From Bacillota bacterium (GTDB taxonomy: Bacteria; Bacillota; Desulfitobacteriia; Desulfitobacteriales; Desulfitobacteriaceae), in contig JAEWCM010000153.1 in assembly GCA_023390635.1 (NCBI GenBank), positions 1 through 20,018 on the forward strand: a DNA stretch of 20,018 nucleotides. Reading direction: 5' to 3'. How positions within the stretch are numbered: the first letter of the stretch is position 1; each line of letters opens with the position of its first letter. Shown piece by piece: positions 1-7,849 of this stretch. The notes under the pieces were generated by a model. The model searched no databases. It was given only the letters and a program-made list of their open reading frames with translations, and was not told where the DNA came from. The position numbers and the translations under genes were made by a program.

Positions 1-2336
1 CCCCGCGTCTGCGGGCAGTTTTAGTCGGCTCCCATGACGAAATGTCCCAGTTCGGCGATCAATATGTCAGTGCCGAACATCTGCTGCTCGCCCTGTTGAA
101 CAAAGGCGGGGGAGCCAGTGAGCAGATCATGAAACAGGCCGGCCTGACCCGGGACCGTCTCCTCAAGGTGCTTAAGGAAATCCGGGGAAATCAAAAGGTG
201 ACAAGTCAGACACCGGAAGGGACCTATGCGGCGTTGGAGCAATATGGCCGTAATCTGGTGGAAACAGCCAGGAAGGGCAAACTGGACCCTGTGATCGGCC
301 GGGATGAAGAAATTCGTCGGGTGCTGCAGATCCTTTCCCGCCGGACCAAAAACAATCCGGTATTGATCGGTGAGCCGGGCGTAGGTAAAACAGCGATTGT
401 AGAAGGTTTGGCCCAGCGGATTGTGCGGGGCGATGTGCCGGAGAGCATTAAGGGAAAAAAAATTATTTCCCTGGATCTTGGTTCTCTGATTGCCGGTGCA
501 AAATACCGGGGAGAATTTGAAGAGCGCTTAAAGGCTGTCCTGAAGGAAATTCAACAACGGGAAGATGTGGTGCTGTTCATTGATGAACTGCATACCGTAG
601 TAGGGGCCGGAGCGGCAGAAGGGGCCATGGACGCCAGCAACATGCTCAAACCGATGTTGGCCAGAGGGGAACTGCGCTTGATTGGTGCTACTACGTTGGA
701 TGAATACAGAAAGTATATCGAAAAGGATGCGGCCCTGGAACGGCGTTTCCAACCGGTGATGGTAGGAGCTCCTTCTGTGGAAGACACCATTTCCATCCTG
801 CGCGGGATTAAGGAGCGTTATGAAACCCATCACGGTGTGAGAATCACCGATGGAGCAATTATTGCCGCCGCTGTGCTTTCCGACCGATATATCAGCGACC
901 GTTTTCTTCCTGATAAGGCCATTGATCTGATTGACGAAGCGGCGGCCAGAATGCGGATGGAAATTACCAGCGATCCGTATGAGTTGGATGAAATTAAACG
1001 GCGCATGATGCAGCTGGAAATTGAAAAGGAAGCCTTGAAAAAGGAACGGGACGAAGCCAGTAAGGAGCGCCTGGGCAAAATCGAAGAAGAACTGGCCAAT
1101 TTGCAGGAGCAGCGTCTGGCCTTGGAAACGCAGTTGAAAAAGGAAAGGGAAGTTTTAACCCATATTCAAAAACTCAAAGAAGACATTGACAGCCGCCGCC
1201 ATGAAATGGAATTGGCTCAGCAGAAACTGGATTATAACAAGGCGGCCGAGCTGCAATACGGTGTGCTCCCTAACCTCGAAAAGGAACTGCAGGAAGAAGA
1301 GAAGAGGGTTTCCAAGCAGAATGCTCTCTTAAAGCAAGAGGTGGATGAGCAGGATGTGGCGGAAGTGGTGGCTAAGTGGACCAATATTCCGGTGACAAAA
1401 TTAATGGAAAGTGAACTGGAAAAACTGGTTCATATGGAAAAGGAACTGCACCAGCGGGTGATCGGACAGGATGAAGCGGTCCACGCTGTTTCCGATGCGG
1501 TCCGGCGGGCCCGGGCCGGATTGCAGGACCCGAATCGTCCCTTGGGATCATTCCTCTTCTTAGGCCCTACCGGTGTAGGGAAGACCGAGCTGGCCCGCGC
1601 CTTGGCCGAATTTCTCTTTGACGATGAGCAGGCCATGATTCGCCTCGATATGTCCGAATATATGGAGAAGCACACGGTTGCCCGGCTGATCGGCGCCCCT
1701 CCCGGCTATGTGGGATATGAGGAAGGGGGTCAGTTGACGGAAGCGGTCCGCCGCCATCCTTACAGTGTGGTGCTCTTCGATGAAATCGAAAAGGCCCACA
1801 GTGATGTCTTCAATATCATGCTGCAGATTTTGGATGACGGGCGCCTGACTGATGGTCAGGGCAGGGTGGTGAATTTTAAAAACACTGTGATCATCATGAC
1901 CAGTAATATCGCCAGCCCGTCCATTCAGGAAATGACTTCCCGTGATGCTGCTCAGAGCGAGCTGCGCAAACAGGTGATGGATGAACTGTCCCGCTACTTC
2001 CGGCCTGAATTTCTGAACCGTTTGGACGATATTATCATTTTCAATCCTTTAACGAAAGACGATATCGGTCAGATTGTGGAAATTCAGCTTGCCAACCTGC
2101 GCCGCCGTTTGGAAGATCGTCGCTTGAAGCTGGAACTGAGTCCTGCGGCTCGTGACCGGCTGGTGGAGGAAGGTTATGATCCGGTTTACGGAGCAAGGCC
2201 TTTAAAGAGAGTGATTCAGCAGCGCTTGCAGAATCCGCTGGCAGTTCGCCTGCTTCAGGGAGAATTCCCGGAAGGCAGCAAGATTTATACCGATACGGAT
2301 CAGGAAGGGAACTTTACCTTCACTTCTAAATCCTGA
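1..2336 (+). CDS. clpB: ClpB disaggregase (AAA+ chaperone), 5' end outside window
   Basis: ATP-driven ring chaperone that, in known systems, works with DnaK to pull proteins out of aggregates in the cytosol. The frame is open from base 3 without a start, so the gene begins upstream. The first visible residues, through SAEHLLLALL, match the second repeat of the Clp N domain, so roughly 80-90 residues are missing. The window shows Walker A GEPGVGKT near base 369, a Walker B ending LFIDE, and a long charged coiled coil at about 1000-1330. A second AAA+ module follows, with GPTGVGKTE near 1563, LFDEIEKAH and the GARPLKR sensor-2 region. The long middle coiled coil and the total of about 860 residues identify ClpB rather than ClpA or ClpC. 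The ATG at 42 is internal. No promoter or CIRCE element can be judged because upstream sequence is absent. Confidence 0.97.
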   Translation, partial: PRLRAVLVGSHDEMSQFGDQYVSAEHLLLALLNKGGGASEQIMKQAGLTRDRLLKVLKEIRGNQKVTSQTPEGTYAALEQYGRNLVETARKGKLDPVIGRDEEIRRVLQILSRRTKNNPVLIGEPGVGKTAIVEGLAQRIVRGDVPESIKGKKIISLDLGSLIAGAKYRGEFEERLKAVLKEIQQREDVVLFIDELHTVVGAGAAEGAMDASNMLKPMLARGELRLIGATTLDEYRKYIEKDAALERRFQPVMVGAPSVEDTISILRGIKERYETHHGVRITDGAIIAAAVLSDRYISDRFLPDKAIDLIDEAAARMRMEITSDPYELDEIKRRMMQLEIEKEALKKERDEASKERLGKIEEELANLQEQRLALETQLKKEREVLTHIQKLKEDIDSRRHEMELAQQKLDYNKAAELQYGVLPNLEKELQEEEKRVSKQNALLKQEVDEQDVAEVVAKWTNIPVTKLMESELEKLVHMEKELHQRVIGQDEAVHAVSDAVRRARAGLQDPNRPLGSFLFLGPTGVGKTELARALAEFLFDDEQAMIRLDMSEYMEKHTVARLIGAPPGYVGYEEGGQLTEAVRRHPYSVVLFDEIEKAHSDVFNIMLQILDDGRLTDGQGRVVNFKNTVIIMTSNIASPSIQEMTSRDAAQSELRKQVMDELSRYFRPEFLNRLDDIIIFNPLTKDDIGQIVEIQLANLRRRLEDRRLKLELSPAARDRLVEEGYDPVYGARPLKRVIQQRLQNPLAVRLLQGEFPEGSKIYTDTDQEGNFTFTSKS

Positions 2337-2359
2337 TGCAACACTAAGCTATCCAGTCA

Positions 2360-2402
2360 ACAGCTTTGTCCGATCAAGAGAAGCCTGATCGGGCAAAGCT
2401 GT
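2360..2402 (+). terminator. Long hairpin downstream of clpB
   Basis: The arms at 2360-2376 and 2386-2402 pair over 17 positions with a single G-U, enclosing a 9-base loop. This is a very stable stem just after the clpB stop. It is not followed by a T-run (the next bases are CCCCG), so it could be a weak terminator, a 3'-end stabiliser, or an element acting on the next gene 40 bases away. Confidence 0.5.
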
Positions 2403-2442
2403 CCCCGTAGGGGAATGCTTCTTAAAGAGAGGATGGTTTAAT

Positions 2443-2826
2443 ATGACAGACAGAGAGGACTGGGTTTTACTCCGACGGGTTTCTTCCGATCTGGAAGGAG
2501 ATATGATTGCCGCTCTGCTGGGAGACATTCCGGTCTATCGGGAATACCCGGGGGTGAATCAGATGATCAAGATCGCTGCCGGCAACCCTCAATGGGTAGA
2601 GCTTTACATACCTTCCTCAGCTTGGGCGGAAGCCAATACTATTTTGAGCGGGAGCGAAGATCCACTTTCCGATGGTGAAGAGGCTGCCGATGATACATTG
2701 GATTCATTGGACAATGAGCCGGCGATGGAATCGTTGCCCCATTGGGGCGGGACTGCCGTCATATTAATCTTTATCTTGATTTGCCTTTTCTTTTGGATCG
2801 TTCAAAATGTAAACAATATTTTTTAA
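2443..2826 (+). CDS. DUF2007-like small protein with C-terminal membrane helix
   Basis: A 127-residue protein. Residues 5-70 begin DWVLLRRVSSDLEGDMIAAL and end in a segment with the spacing ELYIPSSAWAEANTIL. This resembles the DUF2007 'putative signal transducing protein' fold: a strand, a helix carrying A/E residues, and a closing strand plus helix in which A..IL ends the domain. An acidic linker (about 74-95) leads to one hydrophobic helix (about 103-121, GTAVILIFILICLFFWIV) at the C-terminus, so it is probably tail-anchored in the membrane with the folded domain in the cytoplasm. The ribosome binding site AGAGAGGA (2426-2433) supports the ATG at 2443. It follows clpB after about 100 bases and a hairpin, so co-transcription is uncertain. 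The precise function of this family is not known. I am fairly sure the gene is real and moderately sure of the family. Confidence 0.75.
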   Translation: MTDREDWVLLRRVSSDLEGDMIAALLGDIPVYREYPGVNQMIKIAAGNPQWVELYIPSSAWAEANTILSGSEDPLSDGEEAADDTLDSLDNEPAMESLPHWGGTAVILIFILICLFFWIVQNVNNIF

Positions 2827-2849
2827 AAGCATATTTGACATCCTTGAAG

Positions 2850-2872
2850 CCGTGAATATTTCACGGTTTTTT
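2850..2872 (+). terminator. Rho-independent terminator after the DUF2007-like gene
   Basis: A perfect 7-bp stem (CCGTGAA, 2850-2856, with TTCACGG, 2860-2866) and a 3-base loop are followed at once by six T (2867-2872). This is a classic intrinsic terminator 24 bases after the stop codon. Confidence 0.85.
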
Positions 2873-2878
2873 GCGCAC

Positions 2879-2884
2879 TATAAT
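2879..2884 (+). promoter_or_regulatory. Possible -10 box for the two small helical genes
   Basis: A perfect TATAAT lies 49 bases before the ATG at 2933 and just after the preceding terminator, so a promoter is expected here. No good -35 is seen at 16-18 bases upstream. The only TTGACA nearby (2835-2840) is 38 bases away and on the far side of the terminator. Transcription may need an activator or an alternative sigma factor. Confidence 0.35.
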
Positions 2885-2932
2885 CATGTAATTTGTATTT
2901 TGACCTGATTTCAAAGTGAAGGAGGAAAAAAA

Positions 2933-3142
2933 ATGCAGCTCAATGATGTGGAAACTAAAAAAGTACTTGACGAAGGGTTGTTGACTAGGACGTTGATTGA
3001 GAATGAGGTAGCTATGAAGAAATGCCACCACTATAGCGAAATGGCATCTGATCCTGCAGTAAAAAGCTTTTTTAAAGACCAGGCTAAAGCCTTAGAAGGC
3101 TCTGGAAATTACTTTAAAGAAGGAATGGAAGAACTAAAATAA
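2933..3142 (+). CDS. Small helical protein, spore-coat/ferritin-like
   Basis: A 69-residue protein, almost entirely predicted helix and rich in charged residues. It contains ENEVAMKKCHHYSEMA (about 23-38) followed by a second helix. The acidic and histidine pattern and two-helix design recall short CotF-like or ferritin-like proteins of spore formers, but I cannot see a complete di-iron motif and do not assign a function. The start is well supported by GGAGG, eight bases before the ATG. The next gene starts about 15-18 bases downstream with its own strong ribosome binding site, so the two form a transcript that ends at the terminator at 3378-3418. Base composition is clearly AT-richer than clpB. 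No signal peptide or membrane segment is present. Confidence 0.7.
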   Translation: MQLNDVETKKVLDEGLLTRTLIENEVAMKKCHHYSEMASDPAVKSFFKDQAKALEGSGNYFKEGMEELK

Positions 3143-3156
3143 AGGAGGTTATTAAA

Positions 3157-3354
3157 TTGATGCCACTTACAGATTTGGATATGCTCTATGATTATGAAAA
3201 AGATGTGAGCAGCGCAGCGATGGGTTTTATGACGCTTGCTACACGTGCCCATAATGAAGAATTAAGAGTTCGTTACTTAAAAATGGCCAATGAGGCTTCC
3301 AACGCTCACTCCAAGATAAGCAAGTTAATTTCTAAATGCGGTGGTATTGCCTAA
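3157..3354 (+). CDS. CotF-like small protein
   Basis: A 65-residue protein (64 if started at the ATG). It has the CotF-type layout: PLTDLDMLYDYEKD at the N-terminus, a helix ending HNEELRVRYLKMANEA, and a final helix with KISKLISKCGG. CotF-family proteins are associated with the spore coat in Bacilli and Clostridia. Members this short are usually uncharacterised. AAAGGAGG (3141-3148) overlaps the stop of the previous gene and is 8 bases from a TTG at 3157 and 11 from an ATG at 3160. Either may be used; the ATG is the commoner codon. The pairing with the 69-residue gene suggests the two products act together, but that is inference. Confidence 0.7.
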   Translation: MMPLTDLDMLYDYEKDVSSAAMGFMTLATRAHNEELRVRYLKMANEASNAHSKISKLISKCGGIA

Positions 3355-3377
3355 TTATTTTTGTTTTAAATAAAAAC

Positions 3378-3418
3378 GCTCCCGACTAATAAGAAATTAG
3401 ATCGGGAGCATTTTTTTT
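3378..3418. terminator. Bidirectional terminator between the CotF-like pair and the sigma gene
   Basis: GCTCCCGA (3378-3385) pairs with TCGGGAGC (3402-3409). The stem extends through CTAA/TTAG with one bulged base. Eight T follow on the plus strand (3411-3418), and an A-run precedes it at 3372-3376, giving a T-run on the minus strand. It can therefore stop both converging transcripts. Confidence 0.88.
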
Positions 3419-3424
3419 ATGCAA

Positions 3425-4063
3425 TTAACTAGCCATCAATTTGCTGTAATGTTTGAGAGATTTCTTTTTAATTCTTTGAATGGTATTATCAAGGGATTTG
3501 GATGTAATATTTAGAAGCCCCACAATTTCTTTCGGCTTGTATCCCTTTAGAAAATGATACTCAAAAACGGTTTTTTCTAAAGGAGAAAGTTTTTGGGTTA
3601 ATGAGCTAATGAAAAATTTTATATTCTCATCAGCAATAATCTTTTCTTCTAAATCGCAATTATCAGTAAAAGTACTTAAAAAATTCACCCTATCACTTTT
3701 ATCGTCGCCTGTTTTGCAGCCCAAAGTATTGTGAAGGGAAAGGGATTCATTAAAAGAAACGTGTTTAAGGCGGGTATTCGTTCTTAACGCATCGATGACC
3801 TTTCTTTTTATCACCATTCGCACGAAGTAAACAAAAGGAGTATTCGAATTCAAATCATAGGAAAATAACGCCTTATAGACAGCAATTCTGCCTTCCTGGA
3901 GTAAATCCTCATAATCTGAACGCTGTAAATAATACTTAAAAGCAATGCGTTTTATCTCTGGTTCATAGTAGCGAATAAGTTTATCCTTAGCATTTTCATC
4001 CCCAGAGCGTGCAGCCTGTATCAAATATTTTTCATCAGATAAATCATATTGATAGGCTAACAT
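3425..4063 (-). CDS. SigH-like (sigma-70 family) RNA polymerase sigma factor
   Basis: A 212-residue sigma factor. Region 2 is clear (about residues 36-80), with DYEDLLQEGRIAVYKALFSYD and then VIKRKVIDALRT. Region 4 closes the protein with LSPLEKTVFEYHFLKGYKPKEIV, then KSLDNTIQRIKKK, which parallels the KSIDNALQRVKRK end of Bacillus SigH. SigH directs early stationary-phase and sporulation genes. This copy looks like a divergent SigH paralogue rather than the main SigH, because the linker between regions 2 and 4 is unusual and the gene is very AT-rich. The open frame extends to 4156, but AAGGAG (4073-4078) is correctly spaced (9 bases) only from the ATG at 4063. The upstream ATG at 4072 overlaps that site, so I chose 4063. 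It converges on the two small helical genes. Confidence 0.85.
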   Translation of the reverse strand: MLAYQYDLSDEKYLIQAARSGDENAKDKLIRYYEPEIKRIAFKYYLQRSDYEDLLQEGRIAVYKALFSYDLNSNTPFVYFVRMVIKRKVIDALRTNTRLKHVSFNESLSLHNTLGCKTGDDKSDRVNFLSTFTDNCDLEEKIIADENIKFFISSLTQKLSPLEKTVFEYHFLKGYKPKEIVGLLNITSKSLDNTIQRIKKKSLKHYSKLMAS

Positions 4064-4189
4064 AGCGCTCATCTCCTTAAATGCAGCAATTATTTCGCTG
4101 TATATTAGTCTAAAGAATTGTGACCATTTATACAAGCAATAGTTTATGGATGACACACCACATATTGGAGAAAAAAATTGGAGGTAAAA

Positions 4190-4651
4190 TTAAAATTGTT
4201 TTAAAAGATTGGCAGTTTCAATGGCTGTTACACCAGCATCAAAACCCTTATTACCTGCCTTAGTGCCGGCACGTTCAATAGCCTGTTCAATATTATCCGT
4301 GGTCAACACCCCGAAAATGATGGGGATACCGGTTTGAAGCGAAGAGTGGGCAACTCCTTTGCTGACCTCAGCAGAAACATATTCAAAATGGGGAGTGGCA
4401 CCTCTGATGACTGCACCCAGGCAAATCACAGCATCATACTTTTTGCTCTGGGCCATTTTTTGAGCAATCAGAGGAAGTTCGAAGGCACCCGGTACCCAGG
4501 CCAGTTCAATGGCTTCATCCTGGACACCGTGACGGTGTAAAGCATCCAGAGCCCCGCTCACAAGTTTATTGGTAATGAATTCGTTAAAACGGGCGGCTAC
4601 GATGCCGATTTTCAGTCCTTCTGCAATTAAATTACCTTCAAATACTTTCAT
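4190..4651 (-). CDS. ribH: 6,7-dimethyl-8-ribityllumazine synthase
   Basis: A 153-residue enzyme that condenses 3,4-dihydroxy-2-butanone 4-phosphate with 5-amino-6-ribitylamino-uracil to form lumazine, the penultimate riboflavin step. It normally assembles as a 60-subunit shell or smaller oligomer. Family signatures are visible: ARFNEFI near the N-terminus, WVPGAFELP, ICLGAVIRGATPHFEYV (the histidine corresponds to the catalytic one), and IPIIFGVLTTDN followed by AIERAGTKAGNKG. The start is the ATG at 4651, with CCTCC (4660-4664 on the plus strand, i.e. GGAGG) eight bases away. The TTG at 4666 that lengthens the frame overlaps that site. It is the last gene of the rib operon, 56 bases after ribBA. 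No clear terminator hairpin follows it. Confidence 0.96.
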   Translation of the reverse strand: MKVFEGNLIAEGLKIGIVAARFNEFITNKLVSGALDALHRHGVQDEAIELAWVPGAFELPLIAQKMAQSKKYDAVICLGAVIRGATPHFEYVSAEVSKGVAHSSLQTGIPIIFGVLTTDNIEQAIERAGTKAGNKGFDAGVTAIETANLLKQF

Positions 4652-4707
4652 TTTATATACCTCCAATTATTTTTATCGTCATTAATAAGGAATCGAGTGT
4701 TTTGGGC

Positions 4708-5910
4708 CTATTTGACTTCAGACAGGTAGTGGCCCATTTTGTGCTTTTTCGTGGATAAATAGTTTTCATTTTCCGGCTTAGGATGAATTTCCATCGGTAC
4801 CCGCTCTGCCACTTCCAAACCGAATCCTTCCAATCCCACAATTTTACGGGGATTATTGGTCATCAGGCGAACCTTGTTAATTCCCAGGTCTTCCAGAATC
4901 TGCGCCCCTACACCATAGTCACGAAGATCGGCGGGGAAGCCCAGGGACAGATTGGCCTCTACCGTATCTTTGCCTTCTTCCTGGAGTTTATAGGCTTTCA
5001 ATTTATTGAGCAAGCCGATGCCTCGGCCTTCCTGACGCATGTAGAGAAGGACACCGCGCCCTTCCTTTTCAATTTGACGCAAGGCTGCCTCCAATTGTTC
5101 TCCACAATCACAGCGGTGGGAGTGAAAAACATCTCCGGTCAGGCATTCAGAGTGAACCCGGGTTAAAACCGGAGCTCCGTCGTGAATATCTCCTTTAATC
5201 AAGGCGATATGATCCTGTTGATCCAGCATGCTGTGATAACCAACAGCGCGGAAATCACCAAAATCAGTGGGCAGTTTAACTTCCGCTACTTTTTCGATTA
5301 ATGTTTCATGTTGTCTCCGGTAACGGATCAAATCCTGGATCGTGGTAATTTTCAATCCGTGTTTTTCAGCAAACTGCATTAAATCGGGGACACGGGCCAT
5401 CGTTCCGTCATCTTTTAGGATTTCGCAAATGACCCCGGAAGGATTTGCGCCTACAAGGCGGGCCAGATCTACAGCACCCTCTGTATGCCCGGCTCTGACT
5501 AAGACCCCGCCTTCACGGGCACGAAGAGGGAAAATGTGGCCGGGACGGGTGAGATCGTCCGACTGGCTCTCCGGGTCAATTAAGGTTTTGATGGTGGAAG
5601 CCCTTTCATAAGCAGAAATCCCTGTGGTCGTATCCTTTCCATCCACGCTGACGGTAAAAGCCGTTCCTCGCGGGTCAGTGCTGCGATCAACCATTGGATT
5701 CAGGTGCAACGCATCAATTCTTTCGCCGCTCAGAGGTGCACATACCAATCCCCGGCAATGAGTGACCATAAAATTGATCACATCGGGAGTGGCCTTTTCT
5801 CCAATCACAAAGGCATCACCTTCGTTTTCCCGGTCCTCGTCATCCACTAAAATAATCATTTTACCATTTTTCACGTCGTCTAAAACTTCTTCAATCGTAC
5901 TGAATTTCAT
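4708..5910 (-). CDS. ribBA: Bifunctional DHBP synthase / GTP cyclohydrolase II
   Basis: A 400-residue fusion supplying both precursors of riboflavin. The N-terminal half (about 1-200) makes 3,4-dihydroxy-2-butanone 4-phosphate from ribulose 5-phosphate. It shows the acidic DDEDRENEGD loop (23-32), the RGTAFTVSVD strand and TRPGHIFPLRA. The C-terminal half (about 205-400) opens the GTP ring. It shows zinc ligands C256, C267 and C269 in SECLTGDVFHSHRCDC, the RQEGRGIGL loop and DLRDYGVGAQIL with the expected D328/R330 pair. No key residue is missing in either half, so both activities are likely retained. The ATG at 5910 is preceded by AAAGGA at normal spacing. It lies between ribE and ribH in the operon. 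Confidence 0.96.
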   Translation of the reverse strand: MKFSTIEEVLDDVKNGKMIILVDDEDRENEGDAFVIGEKATPDVINFMVTHCRGLVCAPLSGERIDALHLNPMVDRSTDPRGTAFTVSVDGKDTTTGISAYERASTIKTLIDPESQSDDLTRPGHIFPLRAREGGVLVRAGHTEGAVDLARLVGANPSGVICEILKDDGTMARVPDLMQFAEKHGLKITTIQDLIRYRRQHETLIEKVAEVKLPTDFGDFRAVGYHSMLDQQDHIALIKGDIHDGAPVLTRVHSECLTGDVFHSHRCDCGEQLEAALRQIEKEGRGVLLYMRQEGRGIGLLNKLKAYKLQEEGKDTVEANLSLGFPADLRDYGVGAQILEDLGINKVRLMTNNPRKIVGLEGFGLEVAERVPMEIHPKPENENYLSTKKHKMGHYLSEVK

Positions 5911-5973
5911 AGTATATTCAATCCTTTCTTATTAATTCTTCAGCTCCGGTGTCCTAATCTGGCGATGGTCTTT

Positions 5974-6633
5974 TTATAGAAAACCCTGATCGGCCAAAAA
6001 CTCTAAGGACAGGGCAGTTTTTTTCTTAGCTTGGCCAGATTGATCATGATGGAGAAAACGGGAAACGTATTTTCCGATCATATCCGTTTCTAAATTAACC
6101 TGATCGCCCACTTTTTTTAATCCCAAGGTAGTCATCTGACTGGTGTGGGGGATAAGGGAGACGCTGAAACGGGAGTCGGTAACCTCCACTACCGTTAAGG
6201 AAATTCCGTCAATGGCAATAGAACCTTTAGATAAGATCCCGGCAAGGAGGGCAGGATCTTGCGGAAGGATATTGATAATTTGAGCAATTCCTACCGTACT
6301 TATGCCGCCGATGATTCCGGTTCCGTCAATATGACCGCTGACCAAATGTCCGCCTAAACGGGAATTCAATTGCATAGCCCGTTCCATATTAACCTTGCTT
6401 CCTGTTTTCAGCGCTCCTAAGTTCGTGCGTTCCAGAGTTTCTTTCATAATATCAACGGTAAATTGTTGGCGGTCGAAGGCGATGACTGTCAGACAGGCTC
6501 CGTTGACTGCAATGCTGTCTCCTAAATGAATATCGCTCAGGATATGACAGGCACTTAAGGTTAATTGGGCGGAAGAAGGGAGAAGGCGGAGATTGACGAC
6601 CTGACCTAATTCTTCAATAATTCCGGTAAACAT
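5974..6633 (-). CDS. ribE: Riboflavin synthase, alpha chain
   Basis: A 219-residue enzyme that dismutates two lumazine molecules into riboflavin. It starts with the invariant MFTGIIEE. It has the two internally repeated barrels of the family: GDSIAVNGACLTV in the first and KGSIAIDGISLTV in the second, with LGGHLVSGHIDG between them. A C-terminal tail of about 20 residues (QSGQAKKKTALSLEFLADQG) may form the trimerisation helix. The open frame extends upstream to 6690, but the true start is the ATG at 6633: homologues begin exactly there, and ribD stops only four bases earlier, which indicates translational coupling. The Shine-Dalgarno sequence is weak (GGGATGTG), fitting coupling to ribD translation. 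The gene is also called ribC in some species. Confidence 0.95.
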   Translation of the reverse strand: MFTGIIEELGQVVNLRLLPSSAQLTLSACHILSDIHLGDSIAVNGACLTVIAFDRQQFTVDIMKETLERTNLGALKTGSKVNMERAMQLNSRLGGHLVSGHIDGTGIIGGISTVGIAQIINILPQDPALLAGILSKGSIAIDGISLTVVEVTDSRFSVSLIPHTSQMTTLGLKKVGDQVNLETDMIGKYVSRFLHHDQSGQAKKKTALSLEFLADQGFL

Positions 6634-6637
6634 TCTA

Positions 6638-7753
6638 TCACATCCCATTCTCGGAGATATATCCGGAGATACGCAAATCACCGGTATCAAGGCTTACATT
6701 CACCTGTTCCAACCTTATGGCATCAGCCATTTTTTCCAGGTGCAAACCATTTAGAGGAGAAGGTCCCTGACCACCGATCAATTTTAAAGCTAAAAAGAAA
6801 TCCACCTTATCGATCAAGTGCTCAGTCAGCATTTGTCCGGCCAATGTTCCGCCTCCTTCCAGAAGCACACTGTTCCAACCCCGTTTGACAATGTCTTGCA
6901 TCAGCAGCTTTAAAGGTACATGCCTTTCTGCCGGATAGGGCCATACCTTTACACCGGACAGTCCGGCAAAGGAGGCTGCCTTTGTCTGAGCTGCCTGTTC
7001 GGTAGTGGCGATAATGCAGGTATCTTCTCGGGTAAGCCCGCGAAACACTTTAGCTTCAGGGGAAATGCGCAGACGGCCATCCACAATTAGTTTGACAGGA
7101 TTTCTGCCTTCCGGAAGACGGCAGGTCAGGGAAGGATTATCTTGAACAACCGTCTCACTGCCTACCATGATCACATCATTGATATTGCGCAGATGCTGTA
7201 CTTCTTCCCGGGAATTTTCATTGGAAACCCAACGGGAATCTCCTGATTCGGCAGCGATTTTTCCGTCTAGGGTAAAGGCGCTTTTATAGGTAACGAAGGG
7301 AAGCCCTGTCGTGATAGCTTTAATAAATCCTTCGTTTAAACATCGGGCCTGATCTTCCAGAAGGCCGACCTGAACAGTGATGCCGGAATTTTTCAACCGT
7401 TCGATTCCCCGGCCGGAAACCAGGGGATTGGGATCTTTCATGGCAATCACGACCCGATGGATACCTGCCTGAATCAAGGCGTCGGCACAGGGAGGTGTAC
7501 GGCCAAAGTGAGAGCAGGGTTCTAAAGTCACATAAGCTGTTCCACCCTGAGCACTTAGCCCGGCAGCTTGCAAAGCATGGACTTCGGCATGAGGTGTGCC
7601 GGCCTGGTGATGATAACCTTCACCGATAATCTGATGATTATTTACGAGCACACAGCCGACTGCCGGATTAGGACTGGTTCTGCCTAAAGCTTGAGCAGCT
7701 AATCTTAAGGCCCGGGACATGTAAATCCTGTCTTCTTCATTGAAATGGGTCAA
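6638..7753 (-). CDS. ribD: Bifunctional pyrimidine deaminase / reductase
   Basis: A 371-residue bifunctional enzyme for the second and third steps of the GTP branch of riboflavin synthesis. The N-terminal deaminase (about 1-145) has zinc and catalytic residues H55-A-E57, then C80 and C89 in EPCSHFGRTPPC, and the RTSPNPAVGCV signature. The C-terminal reductase (about 150-371) contains DGKIAAESGDSRWVS and LLEGGGTLAGQML, typical of the NADPH-dependent family. The start is a TTG at 7753 preceded by GAGGTGA. The next possible start, an ATG (M12), would cut into the conserved first helix. It is the first gene of the operon and is expressed through the FMN riboswitch directly upstream; the terminator of that switch lies 18 bases before the TTG. 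Confidence 0.95.
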   Translation of the reverse strand: MTHFNEEDRIYMSRALRLAAQALGRTSPNPAVGCVLVNNHQIIGEGYHHQAGTPHAEVHALQAAGLSAQGGTAYVTLEPCSHFGRTPPCADALIQAGIHRVVIAMKDPNPLVSGRGIERLKNSGITVQVGLLEDQARCLNEGFIKAITTGLPFVTYKSAFTLDGKIAAESGDSRWVSNENSREEVQHLRNINDVIMVGSETVVQDNPSLTCRLPEGRNPVKLIVDGRLRISPEAKVFRGLTREDTCIIATTEQAAQTKAASFAGLSGVKVWPYPAERHVPLKLLMQDIVKRGWNSVLLEGGGTLAGQMLTEHLIDKVDFFLALKLIGGQGPSPLNGLHLEKMADAIRLEQVNVSLDTGDLRISGYISENGM

Positions 7754-7770
7754 CGATGGTCACCTCAGCA

Positions 7771-7805
7771 TATAAAATAAACCCGAAGAAATATCCTCCG
7801 GGTTT
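7771..7805 (-). terminator. Riboswitch expression-platform terminator
   Basis: Reading the minus strand, AAACCCG (7799-7805) pairs with CGGGTTT (7779-7785). The stem continues through GAG/CTT with one wobble, and is followed by ATTTTATA. It lies between the FMN aptamer and ribD, as expected for FMN-induced premature termination. An alternative antiterminator pairing probably involves the intervening AGCAAGCTTAGACTTG stretch, but I cannot fold it here. Confidence 0.85.
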
Positions 7806-7849
7806 AAAAATCAGTACAATGAAAACAAGTCTAAGCTTGCTTCATTCGT

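Noticed and set aside
3425..4156. Longer version of the sigma gene starting at 4156
   Set aside because: The only well-spaced ribosome binding site (4073-4078) serves the ATG at 4063; the extra 31 residues have no sigma-family match.
4150..4190. Direct repeat ATTGGAG with an A-run between ribH and the sigma gene
   Set aside because: Only seven bases, in low-complexity sequence, with no hairpin; probably chance.
4653..4841. Minus-strand 62-codon frame between ribBA and ribH
   Set aside because: It mostly overlaps the end of ribBA in another frame, has no recognisable domain and no proper start.
5974..6690. Longer riboflavin synthase starting at 6690
   Set aside because: The extra residues overlap ribD, and homologues start exactly at the MFTG at 6633.
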